Positions 33,813-42,737 of a DNA stretch of 64,000 nt are shown here, one piece after another. The stretch is from positions 1,116,001 to 1,180,000 of the forward strand of contig NZ_CP108513.1 in NCBI RefSeq assembly GCF_035989285.1. Direction: 5' to 3'. Below the pieces are notes generated by a model, which was not told where the DNA came from, did no database searches, and saw only the letters and a list, made by a program, of their open reading frames with translations. The position numbers and the translations under genes are program-made. Numbering within the stretch: the first letter of the stretch is position 1; each line of letters starts with the position of its first letter. Source of the stretch: Streptomyces sp. NBC_01235 (lineage in GTDB: Bacteria > Actinomycetota > Actinomycetes > Streptomycetales > Streptomycetaceae).

Positions 33813-36206
33813 CTACTCGCCCGTGTGGGCGAGTTCGATGTCGTGGTCGTCCACGTCGCCGCCGCCGAGGCTGATGCCGGTCGCCCGGGGCGGGTAGCCG
33901 GTCGCGATGACCGTGTACTGGCCGCCGTCCAGGTCGGAGAACGCGTACGCCCCGTCGCCGCCGGTCGTGGTGGTCGCCACGACGTTCCCGGCGGCGTCGA
34001 CCAGGGTCACCCGCGCGTCGCCGAGCGGGGCGCCCGCGCCGCGTACCGTGCCCCGCAGCTGCGCGCCGGGCCGCAACTCGACGTCGATCCGGGTGACACC
34101 GGTGACGCCGATCTCCACGGACCGGGCCAGCGGCCGGTGCTTGGGCGAACTGACCGCGAGGGTCACGGGCCCGGGCATCAGGTCGGTGACGGAGAACTCG
34201 CCTATGCCGTCGGTCTGCGTGGTGGCCAGCACGTCGCCGCGGACGTCCGTGAGGATGACCACCGCCCCGGCGACCGGCGCCCCGCCGTCCGCGGACCGCA
34301 CCGCGCCGACGAGCCCGCTGGAGCCGCTGAGCAACACGTCGTACGTCACCGGCGTCGCCCCGACCACGACCGTCGCCGCCTGCGGCTGATGGCCGTCGGC
34401 GGAGGCGATGAGCACGTACGTGCCCTCCCCCGGCGCCTCGAGGGCGTAGGTGCCGTCGGCCGCGGCGACCGCCAGGCCCAACTGTCGTCCGTCCAGCGAG
34501 ATCAGCGTCACCGCGGCCCCGCCCACCGGCACGCCCTCCGCGCCCCGCACCTGCCCGCGCACCGGATGTCCGCCGCCGGCCGGACCGCCGTCGGTCAGCC
34601 CCGGCACGGTCGCCACGAGCTCCGCGACGGCGCGGGCCAGCGGCACGGCGACCGCGGCGCCCACCGCCCGCCCGTCCGGTTCGGCCGGTTCGGCGACAGC
34701 CGGTTGAACGACGCCGGGCCGAACGGCAGCCGGCCCGGCGGAAACCGGCTCGCCGGCGACGGGCTCCGCGGCGGATTCCGTGCCCGCCGTCCGCTGGCGT
34801 GGGATGAACCCGGCGACGAGAAGGGCGAGGAGTGCCGCGCCCGAGCCGACGGCCATGACGACCTTGAAGCCGTTCTCCGAGGGCAGGGCGGTGGTGCCGA
34901 AGGTGGTGGTCATCTGGGCCAGGATCACGCCGGCGACGGCGCCGGCGGTGGAGGTGCCGATGGACCGCATCAGGGTGTTGAGGCTGTTCGCGGCGGCCGT
35001 CTCGGCGGGGTCCACGGCGCCCATGATGAGCGCGGGCATGGCCCCGTAGGCGAAGCCGATACCAGCCCCGATGACACAGGAGACCAGTACGAGCTCCCAC
35101 ACCGCGTCCATCAGCACGATGTTGAGGCCGTAGCCCACGGCGACGATCACGGCGCCCATCATCAGGGTCACCTTCGGACCCCGTGCCTTGGAGACCAGCG
35201 CAGAGACGGGCGCGGTGGCCATCATGACCAGGCCCGTGGGGGCCATCACCAGACCGGCGGCCAACAGCGACTTGCCCAGACCGTAGCCCGTCGCCTCAGG
35301 CAACTGCAGGAGCTGGGGCAGGACCAGGGACATCGCGAACATGGAGAAACCGAAGGCCGTCGAGGCGAGGTTGGTCACCAGCACCTGGCGGCGGGCGGTG
35401 GTCCGCAGATCCACCAGGGGTTCCTTGACGCGCAGTTCGAACAGACCCCACAGGAGCAGGACGACGACCGCGGCACCGAACAGCCCGAGGGTGGTACCGC
35501 TGCCCCAGCCCCAGTCGGCGCCCTTGGAGATCGCCAGCAGCAGACAGACCAGCCCGGCCGCCATGCCGAGGGCGCCGACCAGGTCGAAGCGCCCGCCCGT
35601 GCGCACCTTCGACTCGGGCACGAACAGCGGGACGAGCACGAGGGCGACGGCACCGAGAACGCCCGACGTCCAGAACAGCGTGTGCCAGTCGAAGTGGTCC
35701 GCGATGAGCGCGGCGGCGGGCAGACCGAGGGCGCCGCCGATGCCCAGGGAAGCGCTCATGAGGGCGGTGGCCCAGCCGAGCCGCTCGGCGGGCAGTTCGT
35801 CGCGCATGATGCTGATGCCGAGCGGGATGACCCCGGAGGCGAGTCCCTGCAGGGCCCGGCCGACGATCATCGGGATGAGCCCGTCGCTGAGGGCGGCCGT
35901 GACCGAGCCGGCGATCAGCACGAGAAGGCTGACCAGCAGCATGCGGCGCTTGCCGTACATGTCGCCGAGCCGACCCATGACGGGGGTGGCGACGGCGGCC
36001 GCGAGAAGCGTGGCGGTGACCGCCCACGCGGTGTCCGAGGCCGGGGCGTCCAGCAGCTTCGGCAGCTCCGGGACGATCGGGATCACCAGGGTCTGCATCA
36101 GCGAGACCACGATCCCGCCGAAGGCCAACACCGCCACGACGAGGTTGGCCCGCGGCGCGGCGGACCCCTCCCCCGTCTCCGCGGAACGGGGTTGCGCATG
36201 GGACAT
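33813..36206 (-). CDS. MFS transporter (DHA2-like) with C-terminal carboxypeptidase-regulatory-like domains
   Basis: 797 residues. Residues ~25-485 form a 14-helix DHA2-type transporter (ANLVVAVLAFGGIVVSLMQTLVIPIVPELP, GRLGDMYGKRRMLL, GRALQGLASG motifs). After a Pro/Ala linker (~490-560) come about three Ig-like carboxypeptidase-regulatory-type repeats (VRGAEGVPVGGAAVTLISLDG, GAVVILTDVRGDV, GDARVTLVDAAGN with DGAYAF/IGEFSV strands). The transporter part fits drug or metabolite export; the tail presumably lies outside the membrane. GGAGG (7 nt) fixes the ATG at 36206. A 17-bp palindrome is upstream. Confidence 0.88.
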   Translation of the reverse strand: MSHAQPRSAETGEGSAAPRANLVVAVLAFGGIVVSLMQTLVIPIVPELPKLLDAPASDTAWAVTATLLAAAVATPVMGRLGDMYGKRRMLLVSLLVLIAGSVTAALSDGLIPMIVGRALQGLASGVIPLGISIMRDELPAERLGWATALMSASLGIGGALGLPAAALIADHFDWHTLFWTSGVLGAVALVLVPLFVPESKVRTGGRFDLVGALGMAAGLVCLLLAISKGADWGWGSGTTLGLFGAAVVVLLLWGLFELRVKEPLVDLRTTARRQVLVTNLASTAFGFSMFAMSLVLPQLLQLPEATGYGLGKSLLAAGLVMAPTGLVMMATAPVSALVSKARGPKVTLMMGAVIVAVGYGLNIVLMDAVWELVLVSCVIGAGIGFAYGAMPALIMGAVDPAETAAANSLNTLMRSIGTSTAGAVAGVILAQMTTTFGTTALPSENGFKVVMAVGSGAALLALLVAGFIPRQRTAGTESAAEPVAGEPVSAGPAAVRPGVVQPAVAEPAEPDGRAVGAAVAVPLARAVAELVATVPGLTDGGPAGGGHPVRGQVRGAEGVPVGGAAVTLISLDGRQLGLAVAAADGTYALEAPGEGTYVLIASADGHQPQAATVVVGATPVTYDVLLSGSSGLVGAVRSADGGAPVAGAVVILTDVRGDVLATTQTDGIGEFSVTDLMPGPVTLAVSSPKHRPLARSVEIGVTGVTRIDVELRPGAQLRGTVRGAGAPLGDARVTLVDAAGNVVATTTTGGDGAYAFSDLDGGQYTVIATGYPPRATGISLGGGDVDDHDIELAHTGE

Positions 36207-36263
36207 GGTCGAGCCTCCGTGGGGGATGCGGTTCTGCACGACTGCAGAGCATCGTAAGCCCGA

Positions 36264-36280
36264 TTGATTGACTCAAGCAA
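36264..36280. promoter_or_regulatory. 17-bp palindromic operator (MarR-type) before the MFS gene
   Basis: TTGATTGACTCAAGCAA has arms TTGATTGA and TCAAGCAA, palindromic except one position. It lies 58 bp upstream of the MFS start, where a MarR-type repressor would block RNA polymerase. No MarR gene is adjacent, so the regulator must be elsewhere. Confidence 0.55.
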
Positions 36281-36312
36281 CTAGCATGTTCGGTGTGCGA
36301 TCGGTGAAGAAA

Positions 36313-36336
36313 CCGGGCAGGCGCGCCCCTGCCCGG
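36313..36336 (-). terminator. Intrinsic terminator after htpG
   Basis: CCGGGCAGG / CCTGCCCGG is a perfect 9-bp stem with a 6-nt loop, 17 bp after the htpG stop, followed on the minus strand by TTTCTTC. This fits a rho-independent terminator. Confidence 0.75.
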
Positions 36337-36352
36337 AATCCCCCGCCGGTGG

Positions 36353-38281
36353 TTACAGCGCTCGCTCCAGGTGGTCCGCCACCAGCTTCACGAACCGTCC
36401 GGGCTCCTTCGGCCGCCCGCCCTCGGCGAGGACCGCCAGACCGTGCAGCAACTCGGCGGTCTCGGCGAGCCCCGCGCGGTCCTCGCGCTCCTTGTAGGCC
36501 TGGTTCAGGCCCTTCACGAGCTGGTGGTCGGGGTTGAGTTCGAGGATCCGCAGGGCGCGCGGCACCTCCTGCCCCATCGCGCGGTACATGTTCTCCAGCG
36601 CCGGGGTGAGGTCGTGCGCGTCGGAGACGATGCAGGCCGGGGACACGGTGAGGCGGGACGACAGCCGCACCTCCTTGACGTCCTCGGCCAGCCGCTCCTT
36701 CATCCAGCCGAGCAGACCGGCGTACTCCTCGCTCCGCTTCTCCCGCTCGCCGTCGGCCTTCTCGTCGTCCTCCCCGCCGAGGTCGACCTCGCCCTTGGCG
36801 ACGGACCGCAGCGGCTTGCCCTCGAACTCGCCCACCGCGTCGACCCACACCTCGTCGACCGGGTCGGTGAGCAGCAGAACCTCGATGCCCTTCGCCCGGA
36901 ACGCCTCCATGTGCGGGGAGCTCTCGATGCTCTGGCGGGACTCGCCGGTCAGGTAGTAGACGGCGTCCTGCCCGTCCTTCATCCGCTCCAGGTAGCTCTT
37001 CAGCGTGGTCGGCTCGTCCTCGCTGTGGGTGGTCGCGAACGAGGAGACCGCGAGGAGGGTGTCGCGGTTGTCGGTGTCGGTCAGCAGTCCTTCCTTCAGG
37101 ACCGCGCCGAACTCCCGCCAGAACGTGGCGTACCGGTCGGGGGCCGCGGTCATCATGTCCTTGACCGTCGACACGACCTTCTTGGTGAGCCGGCGCTGCA
37201 TCATCTTGATGTGCCGGTCCTGCTGGAGGATCTCGCGGGAGACATTCAGCGAGAGGTCCGCCGCGTCGACCACGCCCTTGACGAAGCGCAGGTACGGCGG
37301 CAGCAGCGCCTCGCAGTCGTCCATGATGAAGACGCGCTTCACGTACAGCTGCACACCGCGCTTGTAGCCCTGGTTGTACAGGTCGTGCGGGGCGTGCGAG
37401 GGGACGAACAGCAGCGCCTGGTACTCGAAGGTGCCCTCCGCCTGGAGCCGGACGGTCTCCAGCGGTTCACGCCAGTCGTGGCTGATGTGCTTGTACAGCT
37501 CGTGGTACTCGTCGTCGGACACCTCGTCGCGCGGGCGCGCCCACAGGGCCTTCATCGAGTTCAGCGTCTCGGGTTCGGGCGCGTCGTCGGCGGTTTCGGA
37601 GGTGTCGGCGGAGGTGTCGCCGCCCACCGCCGCCGGGACCATGCGGATCGGCCAGGTGATGAAGTCCGAGTAGCGCTTGACGATCTCCCTGATCGTCCAG
37701 TCCGAGGTGTAGTCGTGCAGCTGGTCGTCGGAGTCGGCCGGCTTGAGGTGCAGCGTGACCGTCGTGCCCTGCGGCGCGTCGTCCACCCGCTCCAGGGTGT
37801 ACGTGCCCTCACCGCGCGACGACCAGCGGGTGCCCTGGCTCTCGCCGGCCCGCCGGGTCAGCAGCGTCATCTCGTCGGCCACCATGAAGCCGGAGTAGAA
37901 GCCGACGCCGAACTGCCCGATGAGCCCCTCGGCCCCCGCCTCCTCCTCGGCTTCGCGCAGCTCCTGCGCGAACTTCGCGGTGCCCGAGTTGGCGATCGTG
38001 CCGATGAGCCGGCCGACCTCCTCGTACGACATACCGATGCCGTTGTCCCGCACCGTCAGGGTGCGGGCCTCGGCGTCGGTCTCGATCTCGATGTGCAGGT
38101 CGGCGACGTCGGCGTCGAGCACGTCGTCCCGCAGCGCGGCGAGACGCAGCTTGTCCAGCGCGTCGGAGGCGTTGGAGACGAGCTCGCGGAGAAAGACGTC
38201 CTTGTTCGAGTAGACCGAGTGGATCATCAGCTGCAACAGCTGACGGGCCTCTACCTGGAACTCAAACGTTTCGGTCGACAT
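36353..38281 (-). CDS. htpG: Molecular chaperone HtpG (Hsp90)
   Basis: 642 residues. N-terminal GHKL ATPase: [65 protein letters not shown] (~lid and G2). The middle domain carries the client-region [26 protein letters not shown], and the C-terminal dimer domain ends [20 protein letters not shown]. Length is standard. The 65-residue-late acidic linker near 245-260 ([13 protein letters not shown]) is typical charged linker. Single-gene transcript with its own terminator. Confidence 0.97.
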
Positions 38282-38411
38282 GGCTGGCGTGTACCTCACA
38301 GGTTCCGGAGTCTCCTGGACTGGCGAGAGCCACTGTAAAACACCAAGTCAGGTTGGCATGCCCGCTGTTCCAGACCGTCCCCTTCGGATTCGTACGAACG
38401 GTCGGGCGCCC

Positions 38412-39272
38412 TCAGCGCATGAGCGCGCCTCGGAGCGTGAGGCCGTAGCCGACGCGCAGGCGTCGCAGTTCCCACAGGGCCACGGCGGTGACCGAGAGCG
38501 GGGCGCCCAGCATGAGCGCGATCCGCACCGGTCCGGGCACGCCCTCGTACGCCCCGGTGAGCAGGTCGATCAGCGTCATCTCCCACACGAGCACCAGCGC
38601 CAGCAGCGGCGGGACCGTCTCGTGGATGTCCGCGGTGCGGAAGACGTGCACGAGGGACATCCCGACGCCGTAGACGACGAACGGGAGGATCCACAAGAGC
38701 GTGAACAGCGTGACGAGGCCGGTGATCACCGACATCACGGGGTTCGTGGCGAACCGCCCGCCGACGAAGCCGGTGAGCACGGACGCCGGGAACACGGCGA
38801 CCCCCGCGATGATCGCCACGATCGAGCCGAACGGCTTGGCCGCCCGCCGCAGCAGCTCCTGCCGGGCCGGTGGACGGGCCACGCCGATCAGCACACCGAC
38901 GACCACCGGGAAGGTCACGGACAGGACGAGGACGTTGATCCAGGACTGGTTGGCGCGGTCGCTCGCGAGATCCCCCACGGACGCCACGAGTCTGTAGGAG
39001 AACATCACCCACACCACGGCGCCCAGGCCGACGAGGGTACGGATCTTCTGCATGCGGGCGACCACCGGATCGTCGACCCGCCCGGGCCGTGAGGGCCGGA
39101 AGACCTTGCGCCCGACGGCGATCGGGCCGACCGCCCGCCACAGCCGGCGGAACGGCCCCACGCGCCGCACGGGCGGCGGCACCGGCGGCGGGCCGTACGG
39201 CTGGTACGGCTGGTACGGCTGGTGGTGAGGGTCGTACGGTGGCCGACCGCCCTGCTGGTTCCAGGCGTTCAT
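38412..39272 (-). CDS. Conserved membrane protein with Pro/Tyr-rich N-terminus
   Basis: 286 residues. The first ~40 are QPYQPYQPYGPPPVPPP-type low complexity, followed by about five membrane helices (from ~80: VGLGAVVWVMFSYRLVASV; SWINVLVLSVTFPVVVGVLIG; GSIVAIIAGVAVFPASVLTGF; MSVITGLVTLFTLLWILPFVVY; VPPLLALVLVWEMTLIDLL). No family recognised; function unknown. It is the next gene upstream on the same strand as htpG, 130 bp away. Confidence 0.75.
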   Translation of the reverse strand: MNAWNQQGGRPPYDPHHQPYQPYQPYGPPPVPPPVRRVGPFRRLWRAVGPIAVGRKVFRPSRPGRVDDPVVARMQKIRTLVGLGAVVWVMFSYRLVASVGDLASDRANQSWINVLVLSVTFPVVVGVLIGVARPPARQELLRRAAKPFGSIVAIIAGVAVFPASVLTGFVGGRFATNPVMSVITGLVTLFTLLWILPFVVYGVGMSLVHVFRTADIHETVPPLLALVLVWEMTLIDLLTGAYEGVPGPVRIALMLGAPLSVTAVALWELRRLRVGYGLTLRGALMR

Positions 39273-39362
39273 GGTGAGGGCTCCCCCGAGTCGCGGCTGA
39301 TGTGACGGACGCGTCGCGGAATCTTAGTGGCCGCATGCGCGCATGCCGGAGATACCGGGAAA

Positions 39363-39974
39363 TCAGCGCGGAATCTCCTCCACCTCCGCGAAGCCTTCCG
39401 TCCGGCTCCACCGAAGCCGGGTCAGCGACTTTGTGGAGACCTCGCTGAAGACCAGTTCCCGCGTGTCGTTCACGGCGACGACCTCCGCCCAGCCGTCGAA
39501 GTCCTCGGTGAGCTTCGTGTCCCAGCGGGACAGGTCCCCGACGCCGACCGCGGCGAGGGACTCCGTCGGCGGTTCGCCGTCATAGCAGTAGTCGCCCCAG
39601 TCCGCGATGACCGCGACCGCCTTGTCGAACGCCTTGAGCGTGAGGCTGTGGCACCGGTCCGTCGCCGTCGCGTACACCACGCGCGGCGCGCTCCACGCTC
39701 CGGCGCCCGCGTCCCGGTGCCGTTCGACGAGCCCGTGCCCGGCGACGTACGACATCCCCACGCGCCGGCCGTCGGACAGCTCGGCCTCCTCGTCGAACCG
39801 GGGGGTGGTGGGGGTCGTCGAGGCGGCCGTCCCGGTGGCTCTGGCTGTGGTGGTCGTCGCCTCGCCCCTGTCTCGGTCTCCGTCACCACCTCCGTCTCCG
39901 GGTCCGCCGCAGGCCACCGCGACCCCCACCATCAGCGCCGACCCCGCCAGGGCCCATCGCCGGTCTCCGTTCAT
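39363..39974 (-). CDS. Putative lipoprotein
   Basis: 203 residues. The signal MNGDRRWALAGSALMVGVAVACGG has a VAVAC lipobox, followed by an acidic Gly/Thr linker (TTTTARATGTAASTTPTTP) and a compact beta-rich domain with paired cysteines (DRCHSL, DYCYDGE). GGAGG is 6 nt before the ATG at 39974, which decides this start over 39980. Function unknown; terminator of the ebo-like operon is just upstream. Confidence 0.75.
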   Translation of the reverse strand: MNGDRRWALAGSALMVGVAVACGGPGDGGGDGDRDRGEATTTTARATGTAASTTPTTPRFDEEAELSDGRRVGMSYVAGHGLVERHRDAGAGAWSAPRVVYATATDRCHSLTLKAFDKAVAVIADWGDYCYDGEPPTESLAAVGVGDLSRWDTKLTEDFDGWAEVVAVNDTRELVFSEVSTKSLTRLRWSRTEGFAEVEEIPR

Positions 39975-40078
39975 CCGCATCCCTCCATGTTCCCCTTGCA
40001 CGAGGGTGCCGGTGCCGGTGTCGGCGGGCGACGGCGCGCCGTACCGCGCCCCGTCGGACCGGACGGCGGCTGAGCCGC

Positions 40079-40127
40079 AAAAAAACGCCGGTCGAGCCGC
40101 ACGCGCCGGGTGAACGGCGTGCGCGGC
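40079..40127 (-). terminator. Rho-independent terminator of the ebo-like operon
   Basis: On the minus strand a 12-bp stem (GCCGCGCACGCC / GGCGCGTGCGGC, one mismatch and one G-T) with a 7-nt loop, 17 bp after the P450 stop, is followed 10 nt later by seven T. It is the most typical intrinsic terminator in the window. Confidence 0.8.
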
Positions 40128-40143
40128 CCTCCCGCCCCTTCGG

Positions 40144-41343
40144 TCACCAGGCCACCGGCAGCTCCCGCACCCCGTGGACCGCGCGTCCCTCGAACGCGAG
40201 TTCCTCCGTCGCCGGGCCGGTCAGCCGCAGGCCCGGCAGGCGGTGGAACAGCATCGGCAACGCGATCTGGAGCTCGGCCCGGGCCAGCGACTGGCCGAGG
40301 CAGTGGTGCAGACCGTGGCCGAAGGCGAGGTGCTGGCCGGCGTCCCGGGTGAGGTCGAGCGTGTCCGGGTCGGCGAACACGGCGGGGTCCCGGTTGGCCG
40401 CCTGCAACGCGACCACCACGCCTTCGCCGGCCCGGACGGTGACTCCGCCGATCTCGACGTCCTCGGTGGCGATACGGCGCAGCCCGATGTGGACGACGGT
40501 CAAATAGCGCAGCAGTTCCTCCACCGCATTCGGTACGAGGTCCTCGTCGGCGCGCAGCGCGGCCAGTTGGTCCGGGTGGCGCAGCAGGGCGACGACGCCG
40601 AGGGAGAGCATGCTCGCGGTCGTCTCGTGCCCGGCGATGAGCAGTTGGACGAGCAGTCCGGCCGCCTCCGCCGGGGTGGCTTCCCCGGTGGCGACCCTTT
40701 CGGTGGCGAGCTTGCTCATCAGGTCGTCGCCCGGTGCTCCCGACTTGGCGGCCAGGAGTTCCTGGAGATAGCCGAAGAGCGCCGCCCAGCCGGCCCGCAT
40801 CGCCTCCGGTCCGGCCGAGACGGTGGCGAAGGCGGCGGCCTGCCGGTGGATGAAGTCCCGGTCCGCGTACGGCACTCCGAGCAGTTCGCAGATGACGAGG
40901 AGGGGCAGCGGCAGCGTGAAGTGCTCGACGAGGTCGGCGGGTTGCTCCTGCTTGACGAGGCCGTCGAGGAGTTCCCCGGTGATCTTCCGGATGGCGGGCC
41001 GCAGTTGCTCGACTCTGCGGAAGGCGAACTCGGGGATGAGCATGCGGCGCAGCCGGGTGTGGTCGGGCGCGTCCATCGCGAACAGCTGGCCGGGCGTGCG
41101 CGGCGGCGGAGTCGGCTGGAGCCCGGGGAATCCCGGCCGGACGTTCTCCGAGCTGAACCGCGCGTCGCTGAGGACGGCGCGGGCGTCCTCCTGCCGGGTG
41201 ACCAGCCAGGGGTGGATCTCGCCCCACAGGCTGATCCGGGCGAGGGGCCGCTCCATGACCCAACGCCCGTACTCGGCGGCGGGATCGAGGAGGGGACGGT
41301 GCTGGGGCAGGGGCGGCGGGGTGGCGGTGTCCGACGAGTGCAT
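40144..41343 (-). CDS. Cytochrome P450
   Basis: 399 residues. I-helix AGHETTA (~235), K-helix ExxR (EELLRYL, ~275) and heme loop FGHGLHHCLGQSLAR with the ligand Cys (~346). Length and the MDAPDHTRLRRMLIPEFAFRR region are CYP105/107-like bacterial class I. It is the last gene of the operon, 17 bp after the phosphodiesterase stop, and presumably oxidises a product of the pathway. No ferredoxin gene is adjacent. Confidence 0.92.
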   Translation of the reverse strand: MHSSDTATPPPLPQHRPLLDPAAEYGRWVMERPLARISLWGEIHPWLVTRQEDARAVLSDARFSSENVRPGFPGLQPTPPPRTPGQLFAMDAPDHTRLRRMLIPEFAFRRVEQLRPAIRKITGELLDGLVKQEQPADLVEHFTLPLPLLVICELLGVPYADRDFIHRQAAAFATVSAGPEAMRAGWAALFGYLQELLAAKSGAPGDDLMSKLATERVATGEATPAEAAGLLVQLLIAGHETTASMLSLGVVALLRHPDQLAALRADEDLVPNAVEELLRYLTVVHIGLRRIATEDVEIGGVTVRAGEGVVVALQAANRDPAVFADPDTLDLTRDAGQHLAFGHGLHHCLGQSLARAELQIALPMLFHRLPGLRLTGPATEELAFEGRAVHGVRELPVAW

Positions 41344-41360
41344 GTGGGGGGCTCCAGTGG

Positions 41361-42737
41361 TCAGGGGGAGGTGATGCCGGCCAGCGTGAGAAGGAGGTCC
41401 TTGACGTCCGTCGCGTCGATCTCGGCGCGCGCGAGACCCGGCGTCGAGCACAGCAGGACGGGGCTGTCCTGCGGGTCCTGGGGCAGCCGACCGTGACTGC
41501 CGCGCACGCCTGAGGGGTCCAGCGGGACGGTTCTGATCCGGTAGCGCAGCCCGGCCTTCTTGCGGGCGACCTGGCCGATTGCGCGTGCCTTCACGCCGGG
41601 CACGGTGGGGTCGTACAGGAGTTCGGCGGGGTCGTAGCCGGGTTTGCGGTGGATCTCGACCTGCCGGGCGAAGTCCGGGGCCCGCTCGTCGTCCAGCCAG
41701 TAGTAGTACGTGAACCAGGCGTCGGACTGAGCGACGGCGACCAGCTCTCCCGAGCGTTCGTGCGCGAGTCCGTGCCGGGCCTTGCCCTGCTCGTCGAGCA
41801 CCTCGTCCACACCGTCGAGCCCGGCGACGATCTCGGCGGTCCTCGCCAGGTCGGTGGGGTCGCGGACGTAGACGTGGGCGACCTGGTGGTCGGCGACGGC
41901 GAAGGCACGGGACGTCCAGGGGTCGAGATACTCCATGCCGTCCTGCGTGTGCACTTCGAGCAACCCGGCCCTGCGCAGGGCACGGTTGATGTCGACCGGC
42001 CGGGAGGCGGGCGCGATCCCGTACTCGCTGAGGATCACGACCGTGGCGTCCTCGCGCCGGAAGTGGTCGAGCAGCGGGCGCAGGGCGTCGTCGAGCCGTC
42101 GGGCCTCGCGGGCGGACCGCGCCGAGTCGGGGCCGGAGCGCTGGGGTTCGTAGTCCAGGTGCGGCACGTAGACCAGGGTCAGGTCGGGGCGGTGCTCGTC
42201 GAATATCTGGCGGGCGGCGGCCAGGATCCACTGGCTGGAGGGCAGACCCGCGTTGGGCCCCCAGTAGGTGAACAGGGGGAACGGGCCGAGTCTGTCGGTG
42301 AGTTCGTCGTGCAGGGCGGGCGGCCAGGTGTAACAGTCGGGTTCCTTGCGGCCGTCCGAGTAGTAGACGGGACGTGGGGTGACCGTCAAGTCGACGTCGG
42401 CCCCCATGGCGTACCACCAGCAGACGTTGGCGACCTTGTAGTCGGGCTTGCTCCTGCGCGCGGTGTCCCACAGTTTCTCGCCGCCGACCAGCGCGTTGTG
42501 CTGCCGCCACAGCAGGACCTCGCCCAGGTCGCGGAAGTACCAGCCGTTGCCGACGATGCCGTGCTCGGTGGGTGGCACGCCGGTGAGGAGGGTGGACTGC
42601 ACCGAGCAGGTCACGGCGGGCAGCACGGGGTTGAGCCGGGCCTGGAAACCCTGCGCGGCGACGGCCGAGACGGCGGGCATGTGGCGCAGCATGCGGGGGG
42701 TGAGGCCGACGATGTCGAGGACGACCATGCGCGTCAT
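41361..42737 (-). CDS. Alkaline-phosphatase-superfamily nucleotide pyrophosphatase/phosphodiesterase (EboF-like)
   Basis: 458 residues. N-terminal VLDIVGLTPRML (first Asp metal ligand), PAVTCSVQSTLLTGVPPTEHGIVGNGWYFR with the catalytic Thr in AVTC, YVPHLDYEPQRSGPDS and LSEYGIAP (second metal set), HVYVRDPTDL. This is the NPP/phosphopentomutase-like fold found in ebo clusters. It probably hydrolyses a phospho- or pyrophospho-ester intermediate. It overlaps the EboE gene by ATGA, with AGGAG 7 nt before ATG 42737. Confidence 0.88.
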   Translation of the reverse strand: MTRMVVLDIVGLTPRMLRHMPAVSAVAAQGFQARLNPVLPAVTCSVQSTLLTGVPPTEHGIVGNGWYFRDLGEVLLWRQHNALVGGEKLWDTARRSKPDYKVANVCWWYAMGADVDLTVTPRPVYYSDGRKEPDCYTWPPALHDELTDRLGPFPLFTYWGPNAGLPSSQWILAAARQIFDEHRPDLTLVYVPHLDYEPQRSGPDSARSAREARRLDDALRPLLDHFRREDATVVILSEYGIAPASRPVDINRALRRAGLLEVHTQDGMEYLDPWTSRAFAVADHQVAHVYVRDPTDLARTAEIVAGLDGVDEVLDEQGKARHGLAHERSGELVAVAQSDAWFTYYYWLDDERAPDFARQVEIHRKPGYDPAELLYDPTVPGVKARAIGQVARKKAGLRYRIRTVPLDPSGVRGSHGRLPQDPQDSPVLLCSTPGLARAEIDATDVKDLLLTLAGITSP

